Position numbers and translations under genes: made by a program. From NCBI GenBank assembly GCA_030765865.1, contig JAVCDK010000058.1, positions 1 to 35,033 of the forward strand: a stretch of DNA of 35,033 nucleotides. The letters run 5' to 3'. This document shows positions 25,991-35,033 of the stretch, in pieces; the first letter of the stretch is position 1, and every line of letters begins with the position of its first letter. The DNA comes from Candidatus Celaenobacter antarcticus (GTDB lineage Bacteria > Cloacimonadota > Cloacimonadia > JGIOTU-2). The notes under the pieces were generated by a model. The model had not been told where the DNA came from, searched no databases, and saw only the letters and a program-made list of their open reading frames with translations.

Positions 25991-27465
25991 ATCATTTCCT
26001 TTATTTTTTCTAAAACTAAAGCACTTTCTTTATCCAATTCTGCTATTTCTATCAGAATTTCGTTTGGCTGTCGAAGGGGTGCTTCTTCGGGAGTATTAGG
26101 ATTTTTTGCAGAAAGGTCAAAAGTGGTTTGATCAATATCTCTAATGTTTACTGTCCAAGAATTTTCGCTTTCAGCTTTTGTTTTTTGCAATTCAACAAAT
26201 TCAGCGAGATCAGCTTCATTAAGCGGATTAGTTTTGCCAAGGTTTCTATCGAGATTGAGCTGATAGAACCAGACATTCTTGGTGGGTTTGCCTTTTTCAA
26301 AGAAAAGCACAACAGTTTTTACACCTGCACCTGAAAATACACCACCTGGTAAATCTAAAACAGTATGGAGATCACAGCTGTTAAGCAGTTCCTCCCTAAG
26401 CGAAATGGAAGCATTGTCTGTGTTGGAAAGGAAAGTGTTTTTGATAACAATACCGGCGCGACCACCTGCTTTGAGCTTTTTAATAAAATGCTGTAGAAAA
26501 AGGAAAGCTGTTTCACCTGTTTTTATCGGAAAGTTTTGCTGTACTTCCTTTCGCTCTTTTCCACCAAAAGGAGGATTTGCCAGAATGATATCGAAGCGAT
26601 CACGTTCCTGGATGTCGAATATATTTTCTGCGAGCGTGTTGGTGTGAATGATATTTGGAGCTTCGATGCCATGCAGGATCATGTTCATGATGCCGATAAT
26701 GTATGCCAAAGATTTCTTTTCCTTCCCGAAGAAAGTGTTTTTTTGCAGAGTTACAATATCTGCTGTAGATAGTTTGTTATGTTTTTTCAAGTATTCATAA
26801 GATTCAACCAGGAAACCGGCAGAACCGACAGCACCGTCATAGATCTTGTTGCCAATTTCGGGAGCTACTACCTTGACAATGGTTTTGATTAGCGGACGTG
26901 GAGTGTAGTATTCTCCACCATTCCTGCCGGCATTTCCCATATTTTTGATCTTGCCTTCGTACAAATGGGACATTTCATGTTTTTCTTTGTGAGTTCTGAA
27001 TTTGAGTTCATCTACAAGGTTGATAACCTCACGGAGAGTATAGCCGCTTTGGATTTTATTTTTTAGTTCGCTGAATATCTCTCCGATTTTGTATTCTATA
27101 GTATTCGGGCTTTCAGCACTAGTTTTAAATTTCTTGAGATATGGAAATAATTGTAAATCGACAAAATCTTTGAGATCATCACCACTGAGAGCTTTGTGAT
27201 GATCGAGTTTGCCATCAGCACCCCCTTCGACACCGCTCAGGACAAGTTTTGGAGCAGCCCAGACATTCCAACTGAATTCCTTATCTATGATTTGAGTGTG
27301 ATGTCGGCTGGATAATTGAGCAGCAGCTTTTTTATCTTTTTCGAGATCATCGAGATATTTGAGGAATAGAATCCAGGAAGTTTGTTCGACGTAATCTAAT
27401 TCGCTACTGCAACCTGCATCCTTCCTGAGTGCATCATCGATATTTTTGAAAGTTTGTTCAAACAT
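25987..27465 (-). CDS. hsdM: Type I restriction-modification methyltransferase subunit M (system 2)
   Basis: The 492-residue length is usual for HsdM. The N-terminal domain FKNIDDALRKDAGCSSELDYVEQ, the SAM-binding segment IYDGAVGSAGFLVESYEYL (about 217-235), the catalytic NPPFGG at about residue 295 and the VREVINLVDELKF-type helical linker are all present. It is a different subfamily from system 1. A ribosome site GAAGGAA precedes the ATG. Residues 74-82 (LVLSGVEGG) are an extra stretch between WAAPK and ADGKLDHHKAL, produced by a short dispersed repeat. The operon runs hsdM2, dinD-like, hsdS2, Bro-MazG. No hsdR follows. Confidence 0.94.
   Translation of the reverse strand: MFEQTFKNIDDALRKDAGCSSELDYVEQTSWILFLKYLDDLEKDKKAAAQLSSRHHTQIIDKEFSWNVWAAPKLVLSGVEGGADGKLDHHKALSGDDLKDFVDLQLFPYLKKFKTSAESPNTIEYKIGEIFSELKNKIQSGYTLREVINLVDELKFRTHKEKHEMSHLYEGKIKNMGNAGRNGGEYYTPRPLIKTIVKVVAPEIGNKIYDGAVGSAGFLVESYEYLKKHNKLSTADIVTLQKNTFFGKEKKSLAYIIGIMNMILHGIEAPNIIHTNTLAENIFDIQERDRFDIILANPPFGGKERKEVQQNFPIKTGETAFLFLQHFIKKLKAGGRAGIVIKNTFLSNTDNASISLREELLNSCDLHTVLDLPGGVFSGAGVKTVVLFFEKGKPTKNVWFYQLNLDRNLGKTNPLNEADLAEFVELQKTKAESENSWTVNIRDIDQTTFDLSAKNPNTPEEAPLRQPNEILIEIAELDKESALVLEKIKEMI
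27223..27246 (-). repeat. 24-bp dispersed repeat inserted in frame in hsdM2
   Basis: On the minus strand it reads CTTGTCCTGAGC, then GGTGTCGAAGGG, encoding LVLSGVEG. This is the well-known form of a short dispersed repeat. The flanking HsdM sequence would be continuous without it. Confidence 0.6.
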
Positions 27466-27740
27466 TTATATTCCTTCAAAAAGCAAATAATCTATTCATA
27501 CTAATTGATTTCTTTTTTCATTTGTTTTTCTATTTCTGCGTCAAGAAATTTAACTATATTACATTCATAAAAGTTTATTTTTTCCAAGTTTGACAAAATA
27601 TCCTGCATTTACCATGTTTTTGTAGGGTTTCATACTCAGCATATATGTGGTATGTAAGGTACGTTCCGAAGCATCATAACACACCTCCATCCGATTTATT
27701 CGATTCCACTGTTTTTGTATTTATCGTATGTTTACAATGG

Positions 27741-28181
27741 TTACTCCGCAGAAATGGCTTCTATCAGTTTCAGCTTTAGGTCTTCGGAATAGTCATTTTC
27801 GTAAACAACAGAAAAGATCAATTCACGCAACAATTCTTTGGAAATCCTGCCGGCAGCAAGCTGGTAGGAGATCATTTCCATTTTGAAAAGGAAGCGTTGA
27901 GCAGCATCGAGGAGACCGTTTTTGAGTAAAAACATCGAGCCAATTGTAATGGCTATACGCTTATTGCCATCAATAAAGCAGTGGCTTTTATTTGCAATAA
28001 AAAACAGGTGGGTAAGTTTATCGATGAATTCGGGATAATAATCATCATTTTGGATATGTTCCAACGCACATTCGAGAGAAGCGGTATTAATGATCTCCGT
28101 GCTTCCGCCATAGCTTGCCTCAACTGTTTTTTGGTGAATTTGAATAACTTCTTCGATCCCGTTGAAGTAAATTATAGGCAT
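27741..28181 (-). CDS. doc: Doc-type Fic-fold protein (death-on-curing family)
   Basis: The 146-residue protein has the Doc active-site motif HCFIDGNKRIA at residues 67-77 (consensus HxFx[D/N][A/G]NKR). Flanking helices typical of Doc are present: IHQKTVEASYGGS near the N-terminus and SLECALEHIQNDDYYP before the motif. Doc kinases inactivate EF-Tu in toxin-antitoxin modules. Here the partner is not a Phd-like small antitoxin but a 334-residue HTH protein whose stop overlaps the doc start by one base (TAATG). It may be a toxin or a Fic-type modifier linked to the restriction systems; the target cannot be told. Confidence 0.88.
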   Translation of the reverse strand: MPIIYFNGIEEVIQIHQKTVEASYGGSTEIINTASLECALEHIQNDDYYPEFIDKLTHLFFIANKSHCFIDGNKRIAITIGSMFLLKNGLLDAAQRFLFKMEMISYQLAAGRISKELLRELIFSVVYENDYSEDLKLKLIEAISAE

Positions 28182-29185
28182 TATTTATTCTCTTTCAGGC
28201 GTTTGAGTACATCTTTAGCATTTTGAAGTTGTTTTTCAAATTCTACACTTTGCTCTCCTAGGAATCTTTCGAAATCCTGCGGTGAAACGGAGTGAATATA
28301 TTCTTCCAGTTTGCGATGTATAGCGTCACGAAAGTGTAGATCACGGGAGGACATTTTGATTCGGGCATCTTCGATGTGTGGTTTTTGGAGCGGATGCTGA
28401 GCGAAATTCTTGAACAATTCATCTGTTTCGAAAGGAGTTAACCTTCTTTCTAATTCCATTGATTTCTTTCTCATTTCATAAGCAAGACCTGTTTCAAATG
28501 AAGCAATTAAGTTCAAAATTTCGGCATACATCGTATCTCTGGCATTCTCTTTTTCTTTCATCTTTAGGATTTGTTTATATTCTTTGGCATTTTCGCGAAA
28601 GATGTAGAGATAGATTATATCAGTGTAATAAGCATATTTATAGTTGCCCATTTCTACGCATTCATTCAGGGCTAAGGTGAATTCTTTGCGGTATTTACTT
28701 TCTCGAATGGCTACCGGCAGATAATCTGCATCTCGCCTGTTAATATACTTTGTGCCGCCACCAGTTTTTTCATTAACGGTTTGGATGACAATATCCAGAA
28801 TTTTAGAGCGCAGATGCTGAGCTTTTTCGCTTTCTTTTAAAAGCATACCCAAATTTAGAAATGAGCGGAAATTGAATAGGCCAAGGATAGTGGTTTTGGT
28901 ACCGACATTGATGACGGGAGCAAATTCTAACTTGAATTCCTGCAGGCTTTTACCTCGTATTAAAACGTATCCGTTATATTTTAATTCTTTGGCAAAATTC
29001 TCTAAATACCTCTCAATTGTTCTTTCTTCCACTTCATAAAATTCCGCCACCATTTTTTTTGTAAACCTATATTCTCCTTGGTACAACATGCCGGGAAAAC
29101 CTATGTAGGTTTGAATTCTTTTAACAGCAAAATGGTTATTAAGAATGTTTTGTCTTTGAATATCAGACTCGATCAATTTACTCAT
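28181..29185 (-). CDS. HTH-containing DNA-binding-type protein partnered with Doc
   Basis: The 334-residue protein has a helix-turn-helix-like N-terminal region ([30 protein letters not shown], about residues 38-67, split after YEVEE). A middle region follows ([31 protein letters not shown]), then a long charged helical C-terminus (from about 200) ending in [23 protein letters not shown] precedes the ATG. It is co-transcribed with doc and overlaps it by one nucleotide, which suggests a regulator or antitoxin role. I do not recognise a named family beyond a RhuM-like feel of the N-terminal module. Confidence 0.7.
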   Translation of the reverse strand: MSKLIESDIQRQNILNNHFAVKRIQTYIGFPGMLYQGEYRFTKKMVAEFYEVEERTIERYLENFAKELKYNGYVLIRGKSLQEFKLEFAPVINVGTKTTILGLFNFRSFLNLGMLLKESEKAQHLRSKILDIVIQTVNEKTGGGTKYINRRDADYLPVAIRESKYRKEFTLALNECVEMGNYKYAYYTDIIYLYIFRENAKEYKQILKMKEKENARDTMYAEILNLIASFETGLAYEMRKKSMELERRLTPFETDELFKNFAQHPLQKPHIEDARIKMSSRDLHFRDAIHRKLEEYIHSVSPQDFERFLGEQSVEFEKQLQNAKDVLKRLKENK

Positions 29186-29489
29186 ACATTACTCCAAAAT
29201 ATCTTTTTCTCATTTAGTATTTTATTCTTCAAATGCAAAATTATACAATTTTATTTCCTTTAGTGAGATAAAACCATATTTAATGAAAATAAATGTCAAG
29301 GGCAATAATATTTCATTCTTTTTTTATAAATTGTTATTATACCTTCTTGAACTACACGTCAGCTACGCCGCCAGTGAAGTCCAAACTTCCTTAGTTCTCC
29401 CTCCTCCATTTTTCTTCCTCCGGTTTCCACTTTCTTTGACAAAATATCCTTCCTCTCAAAACTTCATCTATCATAATTACGGAGGTTTC
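29186..29489. other. Divergent intergenic region between the HTH gene and pgi
   Basis: The interval of about 300 bp holds no gene of its own. It should carry promoters for both directions, but no convincing -35/-10 pair at 17-bp spacing was found. It contains the right copy of the direct repeat (29360-29454) and a GGAGG ribosome site for pgi at 29481-29485. Confidence 0.6.
29360..29454 (+). repeat. Imperfect direct repeat, right copy
   Basis: This matches 23413-23497 in the same orientation: 34 of the first 42 bases agree, then a CT-rich run and TTGACA (29436-29441). It marks the right edge of the accessory region and lies in the pgi leader. Confidence 0.55.
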
Positions 29490-31142
29490 ATGCTTAAAAA
29501 GATCAACCCTGCCAAAACCAATGCATGGAATAAACTATTGCAACATTACGAAACAATGCAGCACACTTCAATGAAGGAGATGTTTGCAAAGGACTCATTA
29601 CGGTTCGATAAATATTCATTAATTTTTGAGGATATTCTGCTCGACTATTCAAAAAACATCATAAATAATGAAACAATGAGACTGCTTGTGGAGCTCGCAC
29701 AGGATTGTGAACTGGAAGATGCTATTGAAAAAATGTTCTCCGGGAATATAATAAATGAAACTGAACACAGGGCGGTTCTGCATACGGCACTCAGAAATTT
29801 CTCAGGCAATCCGGTGTACGTGGATGGGGAAGATGTCATGCCGGAGGTGAGGGTAGTACTTCGTCAAATGAATGAATTCTCAGATAAGATCATCAGCGGA
29901 GAATGGAGGGGTTATACAGGGAAACCGATCACGGATATTGTAAACATCGGTATCGGCGGCTCGGATCTGGGTCCTGTTATGGTAACTGAAGCGCTCAAAC
30001 CATATTGGAAAAATATCACGCCGCATTTCGTATCAAATGTGGATGGCACTCATATTGCAGAAACTCTTAAGGTGCTAAATCCGGAAACCACACTTTTCAT
30101 GATCGCATCCAAAACCTTCACCACGCAGGAAACAATGACCAATGCGCATACTGCACGAGACTGGTTCATGGAGCATGCAAAGAATGAAGAGCATATTAAA
30201 AAACATTTTATTGCGATCTCAACAAATGAAGAAGGCATCATAAAGTTTGGCATCGATCCGAAAAATATGTTCAGATTCTGGGACTGGGTTGGCGGACGCT
30301 ATTCTTTGTGGTCAGGTATTGGGCTTTCCATTGCATGCACAATCGGTTATGAAAATTTTGAACAGCTTCTTAAAGGTGCGTTTGCGATGGATGAGCATTT
30401 CCGAACTGCTTCTTTTGAGATAAATATGCCTGTTATCCTTGCTCTGCTCGGGATATGGTACAACAACTTTTTCTGTGCGGAAACGCAGGCGATCCTGCCG
30501 TATGATCAATACATGCACCGCTTTGCTGCATACTTTCAGCAGGGTGATATGGAGAGCAACGGGAAATCAACTGACAGAGTAGGAAATCCTGTGAATTATC
30601 AGACCGGTCCGATAATCTGGGGAGAGCCGGGCACAAACGGACAGCATGCTTTTTATCAGCTCATTCACCAGGGCACGAAGCTAATTCCCTGTGATTTTCT
30701 GGCGCCTGCAATAAGTCAGAATCCAATTGGGGAGCATCATAAGATACTGCTTTCCAATTTCTTTGCTCAGACCGAAGCGCTTATGAAGGGAAAAACCGAA
30801 GCAGAAGTTCGGTCTGAGCTGGAAAAAGCGGGAAAATCTGATGAAGAGATCGAGAAGCTGCTTCCTTATAAAATATTTAAAGGTAACAAACCAACGAATT
30901 CAATTTTATTTAAAAAATTAACTCCGTACACGCTTGGCAGTTTGATCGCAATGTATGAGCATAAAATATTTGTTCAAGGCATTATCTGGAATATCTTCAG
31001 TTTTGATCAGTGGGGTGTGGAACTTGGGAAACAGCTCGCAAAAAGCATCTTACCTGAGCTTGAAAATGATGAGTATGTTCACGATCATGATTCTTCGACG
31101 AATGGTTTGATAAATGCCTACAAGCGGATCAGGGAAATATAA
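29490..31142 (+). CDS. pgi: Glucose-6-phosphate isomerase
   Basis: This enzyme interconverts glucose-6-phosphate and fructose-6-phosphate in the cytoplasm. I use the ATG at 29490 (GGAGG four bases upstream), giving 550 residues, close to the E. coli enzyme; an in-frame ATG at 29283 would add 69 residues of poor quality. Family signatures are present: [20 protein letters not shown], the [14 protein letters not shown] block and the C-terminal [15 protein letters not shown]. The substrate loop [20 protein letters not shown] is also intact. It is the first housekeeping gene to the right of the island and is directly followed by a permease gene with no gap. Confidence 0.96.
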   Translation: MLKKINPAKTNAWNKLLQHYETMQHTSMKEMFAKDSLRFDKYSLIFEDILLDYSKNIINNETMRLLVELAQDCELEDAIEKMFSGNIINETEHRAVLHTALRNFSGNPVYVDGEDVMPEVRVVLRQMNEFSDKIISGEWRGYTGKPITDIVNIGIGGSDLGPVMVTEALKPYWKNITPHFVSNVDGTHIAETLKVLNPETTLFMIASKTFTTQETMTNAHTARDWFMEHAKNEEHIKKHFIAISTNEEGIIKFGIDPKNMFRFWDWVGGRYSLWSGIGLSIACTIGYENFEQLLKGAFAMDEHFRTASFEINMPVILALLGIWYNNFFCAETQAILPYDQYMHRFAAYFQQGDMESNGKSTDRVGNPVNYQTGPIIWGEPGTNGQHAFYQLIHQGTKLIPCDFLAPAISQNPIGEHHKILLSNFFAQTEALMKGKTEAEVRSELEKAGKSDEEIEKLLPYKIFKGNKPTNSILFKKLTPYTLGSLIAMYEHKIFVQGIIWNIFSFDQWGVELGKQLAKSILPELENDEYVHDHDSSTNGLINAYKRIREI

Positions 31143-31886
31143 TTGGAAACGAATATTCTCATTCTTGGATCAATCATCATATTCATTGCTGCATTTTTGC
31201 AGGGGACGACCGGCTTTGGCTTTTCGCTTTTGTCCATTCCTCTACTGACTCTTTTCATCTCCCCCAAAACCGTCATTCCAATGATCCTGCTCGAATCGCT
31301 CATCATAAATATTTTTGTGCTCTACAATAGCAGGAAATCCCTCAATTTTAAAGTCATATTGCCGATATTTCTTTTCAGCATGATCGGGGTACCGATAGGC
31401 GCAAAACTACTACTTATTCTTCCGGACTATGTACTGAAGATAGTGATCGGCGTCTTCATCTTACTGTTCGGGATACTTTTTTTGTTCAATGTCCGCTTCA
31501 AGGTGAAGCATGAGAAAGTCACAAGGGCATTTGTAGGGTTTTTCGGCGGCTTGCTAAACGGCAGCATTACCATGAGCGGACCTCCTATTATCATCTTCTT
31601 TGCAAATGAACAAAAAGGGAAAATGCACTTTCGAGCTCATCTTGCTTCATTTTTTCTGATGCTGACACTTTTCACGATCCCTGTGTATTTCTACTATGGA
31701 CTTATCACAAAAGTGGTAGTGAATTATGCGTTAATATTCAGCATTGCAGTCATTGTCGGAGTGCTTGGAGGTAACATTCTCATACACAAGATACAGGAAG
31801 TACATTTCAGAAAGTTGACACTTATCATCATTATTTTAATGGGTGTTCTGGCAGTATATTCAGGTATTCAAGGAGTTTTATCATGA
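31143..31886 (+). CDS. TauE/SafE family membrane permease
   Basis: The 247-residue protein starts with TTG, immediately after the pgi stop, with AGGG about ten bases upstream. It is almost wholly hydrophobic, with about eight predicted helices. It shows the TauE/SafE features: AAFLQGTTGFGFSLLSIPLL near the N-terminus and the inverted second half GFFGGLLNGSITMSGPPIIIFF. The family exports or imports sulfite, sulfoacetate and other small organic anions across the inner membrane; the substrate here is unknown. It overlaps the next gene by ATGA, so it is probably co-translated with the flavoprotein. Confidence 0.87.
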   Translation: METNILILGSIIIFIAAFLQGTTGFGFSLLSIPLLTLFISPKTVIPMILLESLIINIFVLYNSRKSLNFKVILPIFLFSMIGVPIGAKLLLILPDYVLKIVIGVFILLFGILFLFNVRFKVKHEKVTRAFVGFFGGLLNGSITMSGPPIIIFFANEQKGKMHFRAHLASFFLMLTLFTIPVYFYYGLITKVVVNYALIFSIAVIVGVLGGNILIHKIQEVHFRKLTLIIIILMGVLAVYSGIQGVLS

Positions 31887-33145
31887 AAGAATATGATGTG
31901 ATGATCATAGGCGGTGGTGCTTCCGGGCTGGCATCTGCGATTTCTTCAGCGAGGAAAGGCGCAAAAACAGCCATAGCAGAGCGTTTGCCACGTGTTGGTA
32001 AAAAGTTACTCGTGACGGGAAACGGGCGCTGTAACTTCTCAAATGCGTCTTTGAAGCGAAAAAATTATCATGGAACCAATTCGGCATTTGTGGGATATGT
32101 GTTTTCGCAATTCAACGGCTCGCAGATAGTTGAGTTTTTTGATGAGCTTGGAATCCTGTCTAAGGAGGAAGAAAACGGACGTATCTTTCCGAGATGTGAC
32201 CAGGCAGGTGCAGTTCTCGATGTGCTTCGATATGAATGCAATAGGTTAGGTGTTGATGAGTTATGTTCGCAGGAAGTAGAGGAAATTCAGAAATTGCAGG
32301 ATTCTTTTGCGATAAAAACGCATGATGGGGAAGATCTCCATTCAAAAAAAATTATAATCACTACAGGCGGGAAAGCAAGTCCGCAGTTAGGTTCGGACGG
32401 TTCGGGATTCGCACTTGCTCAAAAGCTGGGGCACACTATCATTGAACCGTATCCATCTCTTGTACAGATAAAATTGGATGATGATTTTCTTAAACACCTG
32501 AAAGGAATACGCAGTGATGCACGTGTTTCTTTGTATGTAAATGAAAATCTGATAGATACGCAGGAAGGGGAAATCCTGTTTGCTGATTATGGTATTTCGG
32601 GCATTCCGATTTTGCAGCTCAGCAGGTACGTTCATCATCCGGAATTGAAAGATACTTCGATGAAACTGCATGTGGATATCTTTCCGGAAACTTTATTTCA
32701 TGACCTGAAAAAGATGCTCGTTGAACGTTTTTTAAAATTATCATTCAAATCTGTGGAAGAAGCAATGATCGGGTTGATAAACAAGAGAATGATCCGTCCA
32801 ACTCTTGCTTTGGCAGGAATTGAGAAAGCAAGGCGGAGTTCGGAATTAAATAGTGCCGATATAGAAAAACTTACCCAACAATTGAAAGACAGAAGATTCG
32901 TAATAAAAGGAACCCTCTCATGGCGGGATGCGCAGGTTACCGCAGGCGGAGTTGCAACTGCTGAAGTGGATGATCGAAGTCTGGAATCCAAACTCGTACC
33001 CGGAATCTATTTTGCCGGAGAAGTGCTGGATATTCATGGAGATTCGGGCGGGTATAATCTTGCATGGGCATGGGCATCCGGTTATATTGCTGGATTGCAT
33101 GCAGCAGAATCACTGAAAGTAAAGAAAAAGTTTTTGAAGAAGTAA
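31883..33145 (+). CDS. HI0933/YhiN-type FAD-dependent oxidoreductase
   Basis: The 420-residue flavoprotein opens with the Rossmann FAD motif DVMIIGGGASGLASAISSAR. The family hallmark GKKLLVTGNGRCNFSNA follows, then NGRIFPRCDQAGAVLD, IITTGGKASPQLGSDGSGF and the C-terminal SWRDAQVTAGGVATAEVD with AGEVLDIHGDSGGYNLAWAWASG. AAGGAG precedes the ATG. HI0933-family proteins (also called BaiN-like) are widespread but mostly without an assigned substrate. It overlaps the TauE-type gene by 4 nt. Confidence 0.93.
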   Translation: MKEYDVMIIGGGASGLASAISSARKGAKTAIAERLPRVGKKLLVTGNGRCNFSNASLKRKNYHGTNSAFVGYVFSQFNGSQIVEFFDELGILSKEEENGRIFPRCDQAGAVLDVLRYECNRLGVDELCSQEVEEIQKLQDSFAIKTHDGEDLHSKKIIITTGGKASPQLGSDGSGFALAQKLGHTIIEPYPSLVQIKLDDDFLKHLKGIRSDARVSLYVNENLIDTQEGEILFADYGISGIPILQLSRYVHHPELKDTSMKLHVDIFPETLFHDLKKMLVERFLKLSFKSVEEAMIGLINKRMIRPTLALAGIEKARRSSELNSADIEKLTQQLKDRRFVIKGTLSWRDAQVTAGGVATAEVDDRSLESKLVPGIYFAGEVLDIHGDSGGYNLAWAWASGYIAGLHAAESLKVKKKFLKK

Positions 33146-33242
33146 GCAGGAAATGTGAAAACAATATCCAATATCCAACCAGTCTTCGCTAAAGCTGCGA
33201 CTCGGCAGGCACGGAATTTCCAATGATGAAGGAAAAGAATAA

Positions 33243-34862
33243 ATGATCCGCATAGAAGAAATAAAGCTTCCAATAAACTCTTCACGAACTCGATTGAAAG
33301 AGGAAATATACAAAATACTTCAGGTCGAAGTTGAGGATGTTGAGTATTACAAATTAGTCAAAAAAGCAGTTGATGCACGCAAGAAGAATAATATCCAGTT
33401 TGTATATACTGTTGATGTAATATTTTCTGATGAATCGGTTGAGAAAAAAATTGTAACGGACTTGAGGGAAGATAAATATACCAAGGTAGTCAAGAGGCAT
33501 CGCATCAGGAATATCGAACCATATAGCTATGATGTACCAAGAGCAAATTATGCAAAACATGACCAAAGACCGGTAATAATCGGGTCGGGACCAGCCGGTT
33601 TATTTTCTGGTTTACTCCTTGCAAAAGCCGGACTCCAACCGCTCATTATTGAGAAGGGAAAAAAGGTTGAAGAACGAGTTAAGGATGTGAAGGAATTTTT
33701 CAATACGGGTGAACTGAACTCAAATTCAAACATCCATTTTGGAGAAGGCGGGGCAGGCACATTTTCTGATGGGAAACTCTATACACTTATAAAAGATCAT
33801 CGGACAAAATACATTTTTGATGAATTTATTGCAGCTGGCGCCCCCACGGAAATTGCCTACAGTGCACGTCCCCATATCGGTACTAATAATCTACGGAAAA
33901 TGGTGAAAAATCTTCGGGAGAAGATAGAAAATTTCGGTGGTGAATTTTTATTTGAACATGAATTGCAGGATGTCATTATTGAGAATGGGATACTAAAAAA
34001 GATCAAGGTCAATGATACTAATTACGAAATTTCATCTTTGATCCTTGCAGTTGGCAACGCTGCAAGAGATACATTTGAAATGCTCCAGCACAGAGATATT
34101 CAGATGGAAGCCAAACCATTTTCAATTGGTGTGCGTATTGAACATCCGCGGGAATATATGAACAAACTTCAGTATGGAGAAAGTTATAAAGATCCAAAAT
34201 TGCCCCAATCACAATACAAGCTGGCAGTGCACCTGAAAAACGGTAGAGGAGTGTATACCTTCTGCATGTGTCCGGGTGGATGGGTCGTTCCTGCTGCCAC
34301 TGAGCAAAATGGAGTTGTCACAAATGGCATGAGCACTTTCGCGCATGATAATATAAACTCCAATTCAGCACTTCTTGTAAATGTTACTCCAGCAGATTTT
34401 CCTTCTGATGATCCGCTTGCAGGTATCGAATTCCAGAGAATATGGGAACAAAAGGCATTTGCCTGCGGTGGTGGAGATTTTTATGCACCTGTTCAACTTC
34501 TCGGTGATTTTCTGGAAGATATACCATCGATATCATTTAAAAGTGTAATTCCTTCCTATAAACCCGGTAAAACACCTGGAAGTATCAAAGAGTGTTTGCC
34601 GAATTTTGTATATGAAAGCTTGAAAGAAGCGATCCCGCTTTTAGATAACAAACTACCCGGTTTTGCATATCCTTCTGCTGTTTTGACTGCAATAGAAACA
34701 CGGAGTTCATCACCGGTTCGAATTGTGCGAGGGGAGGATTTCCAATCAAATATAAAAGGGCTTTATCCTGCAGGTGAGGGAGCCGGATATGCAGGTGGGA
34801 TAGTGTCTTCTGCAGTTGATGGGATGAAGGTTGCTGAGAAGATAATAGAAAACTATCTATAG
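33243..34862 (+). CDS. FAD-dependent dehydrogenase of the COG2509 type
   Basis: The 539-residue protein has an N-terminal domain of about 110 residues (MIRIEEIKLPINSSRTRLKEEI, split after NSSR) and then a Rossmann FAD site VIIGSGPAGLFSGLLLAKAG. The family block FGEGGAGTFSDGKLYTLIKD follows, with FSIGVRIEHPREYMNKLQYG, YTFCMCPGGWVVPAATE and the end GAGYAGGIVSSAVDGMKVAEKI. These are the hallmarks of the uncharacterised FAD-dependent dehydrogenases of COG2509. It starts about 100 nt after the HI0933-type gene with AAGGAAAAG upstream. Substrate unknown; presumably cytoplasmic. Confidence 0.93.
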   Translation: MIRIEEIKLPINSSRTRLKEEIYKILQVEVEDVEYYKLVKKAVDARKKNNIQFVYTVDVIFSDESVEKKIVTDLREDKYTKVVKRHRIRNIEPYSYDVPRANYAKHDQRPVIIGSGPAGLFSGLLLAKAGLQPLIIEKGKKVEERVKDVKEFFNTGELNSNSNIHFGEGGAGTFSDGKLYTLIKDHRTKYIFDEFIAAGAPTEIAYSARPHIGTNNLRKMVKNLREKIENFGGEFLFEHELQDVIIENGILKKIKVNDTNYEISSLILAVGNAARDTFEMLQHRDIQMEAKPFSIGVRIEHPREYMNKLQYGESYKDPKLPQSQYKLAVHLKNGRGVYTFCMCPGGWVVPAATEQNGVVTNGMSTFAHDNINSNSALLVNVTPADFPSDDPLAGIEFQRIWEQKAFACGGGDFYAPVQLLGDFLEDIPSISFKSVIPSYKPGKTPGSIKECLPNFVYESLKEAIPLLDNKLPGFAYPSAVLTAIETRSSSPVRIVRGEDFQSNIKGLYPAGEGAGYAGGIVSSAVDGMKVAEKIIENYL

Positions 34863-34865
34863 AAA

Positions 34866-35033
34866 ATGAAAAACATCGATTTAAAGTCTTATACTTTAGA
34901 AGAATTAGAAAACTTAATAATTTCGCTTAGAGAAAAGAAGTACAGGGCAGTACAGATGTTCGAGTGGATGCATCAACAAAATATCAAAACTATTGATGAT
35001 ATCACTATAATTCCAAAAAATTTTAGGAATGAA
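34866..35033 (+). CDS. rlmN: 23S rRNA (adenine2503-C2)-methyltransferase RlmN, 3' truncated
   Basis: The first 56 residues (LKSYTLEELENLIISLREKK, then YRAVQMFEWMHQQNIKTIDD and ITIIPKNFRNE) match the N-terminal helical domain of RlmN, with the [KE]xFRAxQ-[LM]-xxW-[ML] pattern. The gene runs off the window, so the CxxxCxxC radical-SAM cluster is not seen. The ATG lies 3 nt after the previous stop, implying co-transcription. Confidence 0.82.
   Translation, partial: MKNIDLKSYTLEELENLIISLREKKYRAVQMFEWMHQQNIKTIDDITIIPKNFRNE

Noticed and set aside
26069-26080. Possible third copy of the TTCGACA dispersed repeat in the hsdM2 C-terminus
   Set aside because: Only the CCCCTTCGACAG part matches; the rest fits the normal HsdM C-terminal sequence (PLRQPNEIL).
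29283-29489. 69-residue N-terminal extension of pgi
   Set aside because: It is rich in low-complexity hydrophobic sequence, covers a repeat, and the ATG at 29490 has a GGAGG site and gives the family length.

Overview
The window looks like a Gram-negative, moderately AT-rich bacterial chromosome. It has a Lol-like ABC/permease set next to a LolA-like periplasmic protein, signal-peptide-bearing proteins ending in the aromatic residue typical of outer-membrane beta-barrels, and ordinary Shine-Dalgarno starts. Its oddest housekeeping trait is an archaeal-type GatE-GatD pair, which is rare in bacteria. With the Lol-like cluster this would fit a deep-branching lineage of the Cloacimonadota/FCB kind, but that placement is inference and no rRNA is present to test it.

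Layout. 1-4.8 kb (+): ABC ATPase (5' cut), two FtsX-type permeases, a LolA-like protein and an outer-membrane barrel, apparently one operon. 5.1-6.7 kb (+): two tandem paralogous barrel-like proteins, the first broken by one in-frame TAA. 6.9-10.3 kb (+): gatE-gatD, overlapping by ATGA. 10.6-12.4 kb (+): MsbA-like ABC exporter, then a run of perfect hairpins and a terminator serving typA, which lies on the opposite strand (12.6-14.4 kb).

14.6-29.2 kb (all -) is a defence/accessory island between typA and pgi. Type I system 1 is transcribed hsdM-rhuM-hsdS-hsdR, with 4-nt ATGA overlaps at the first two junctions and a 10-nt overlap into hsdR. Its hsdM carries an in-frame GIY-YIG domain with imperfect terminal inverted repeats. 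Its hsdR is frameshifted near the N-terminus. A solitary signal-less amino-acid-binding-type protein follows. Type I system 2 is hsdM-dinD/Bro-hsdS, and a Bro-N/MazG chimera sits where hsdR would be expected. Both systems therefore read as modification-competent but restriction-defective. A Doc toxin-like gene with an HTH partner closes the island. Short dispersed repeats lie in frame inside hsdM2 and the dinD-like gene, and imperfect direct repeats flank system 2 plus the doc pair.

29.5-35 kb (+): pgi, a TauE-type permease, an HI0933-type flavoprotein, a COG2509-type FAD protein and the start of rlmN, mostly tightly spaced.

No tRNA, rRNA, CRISPR array, transposase or integrase was recognised.
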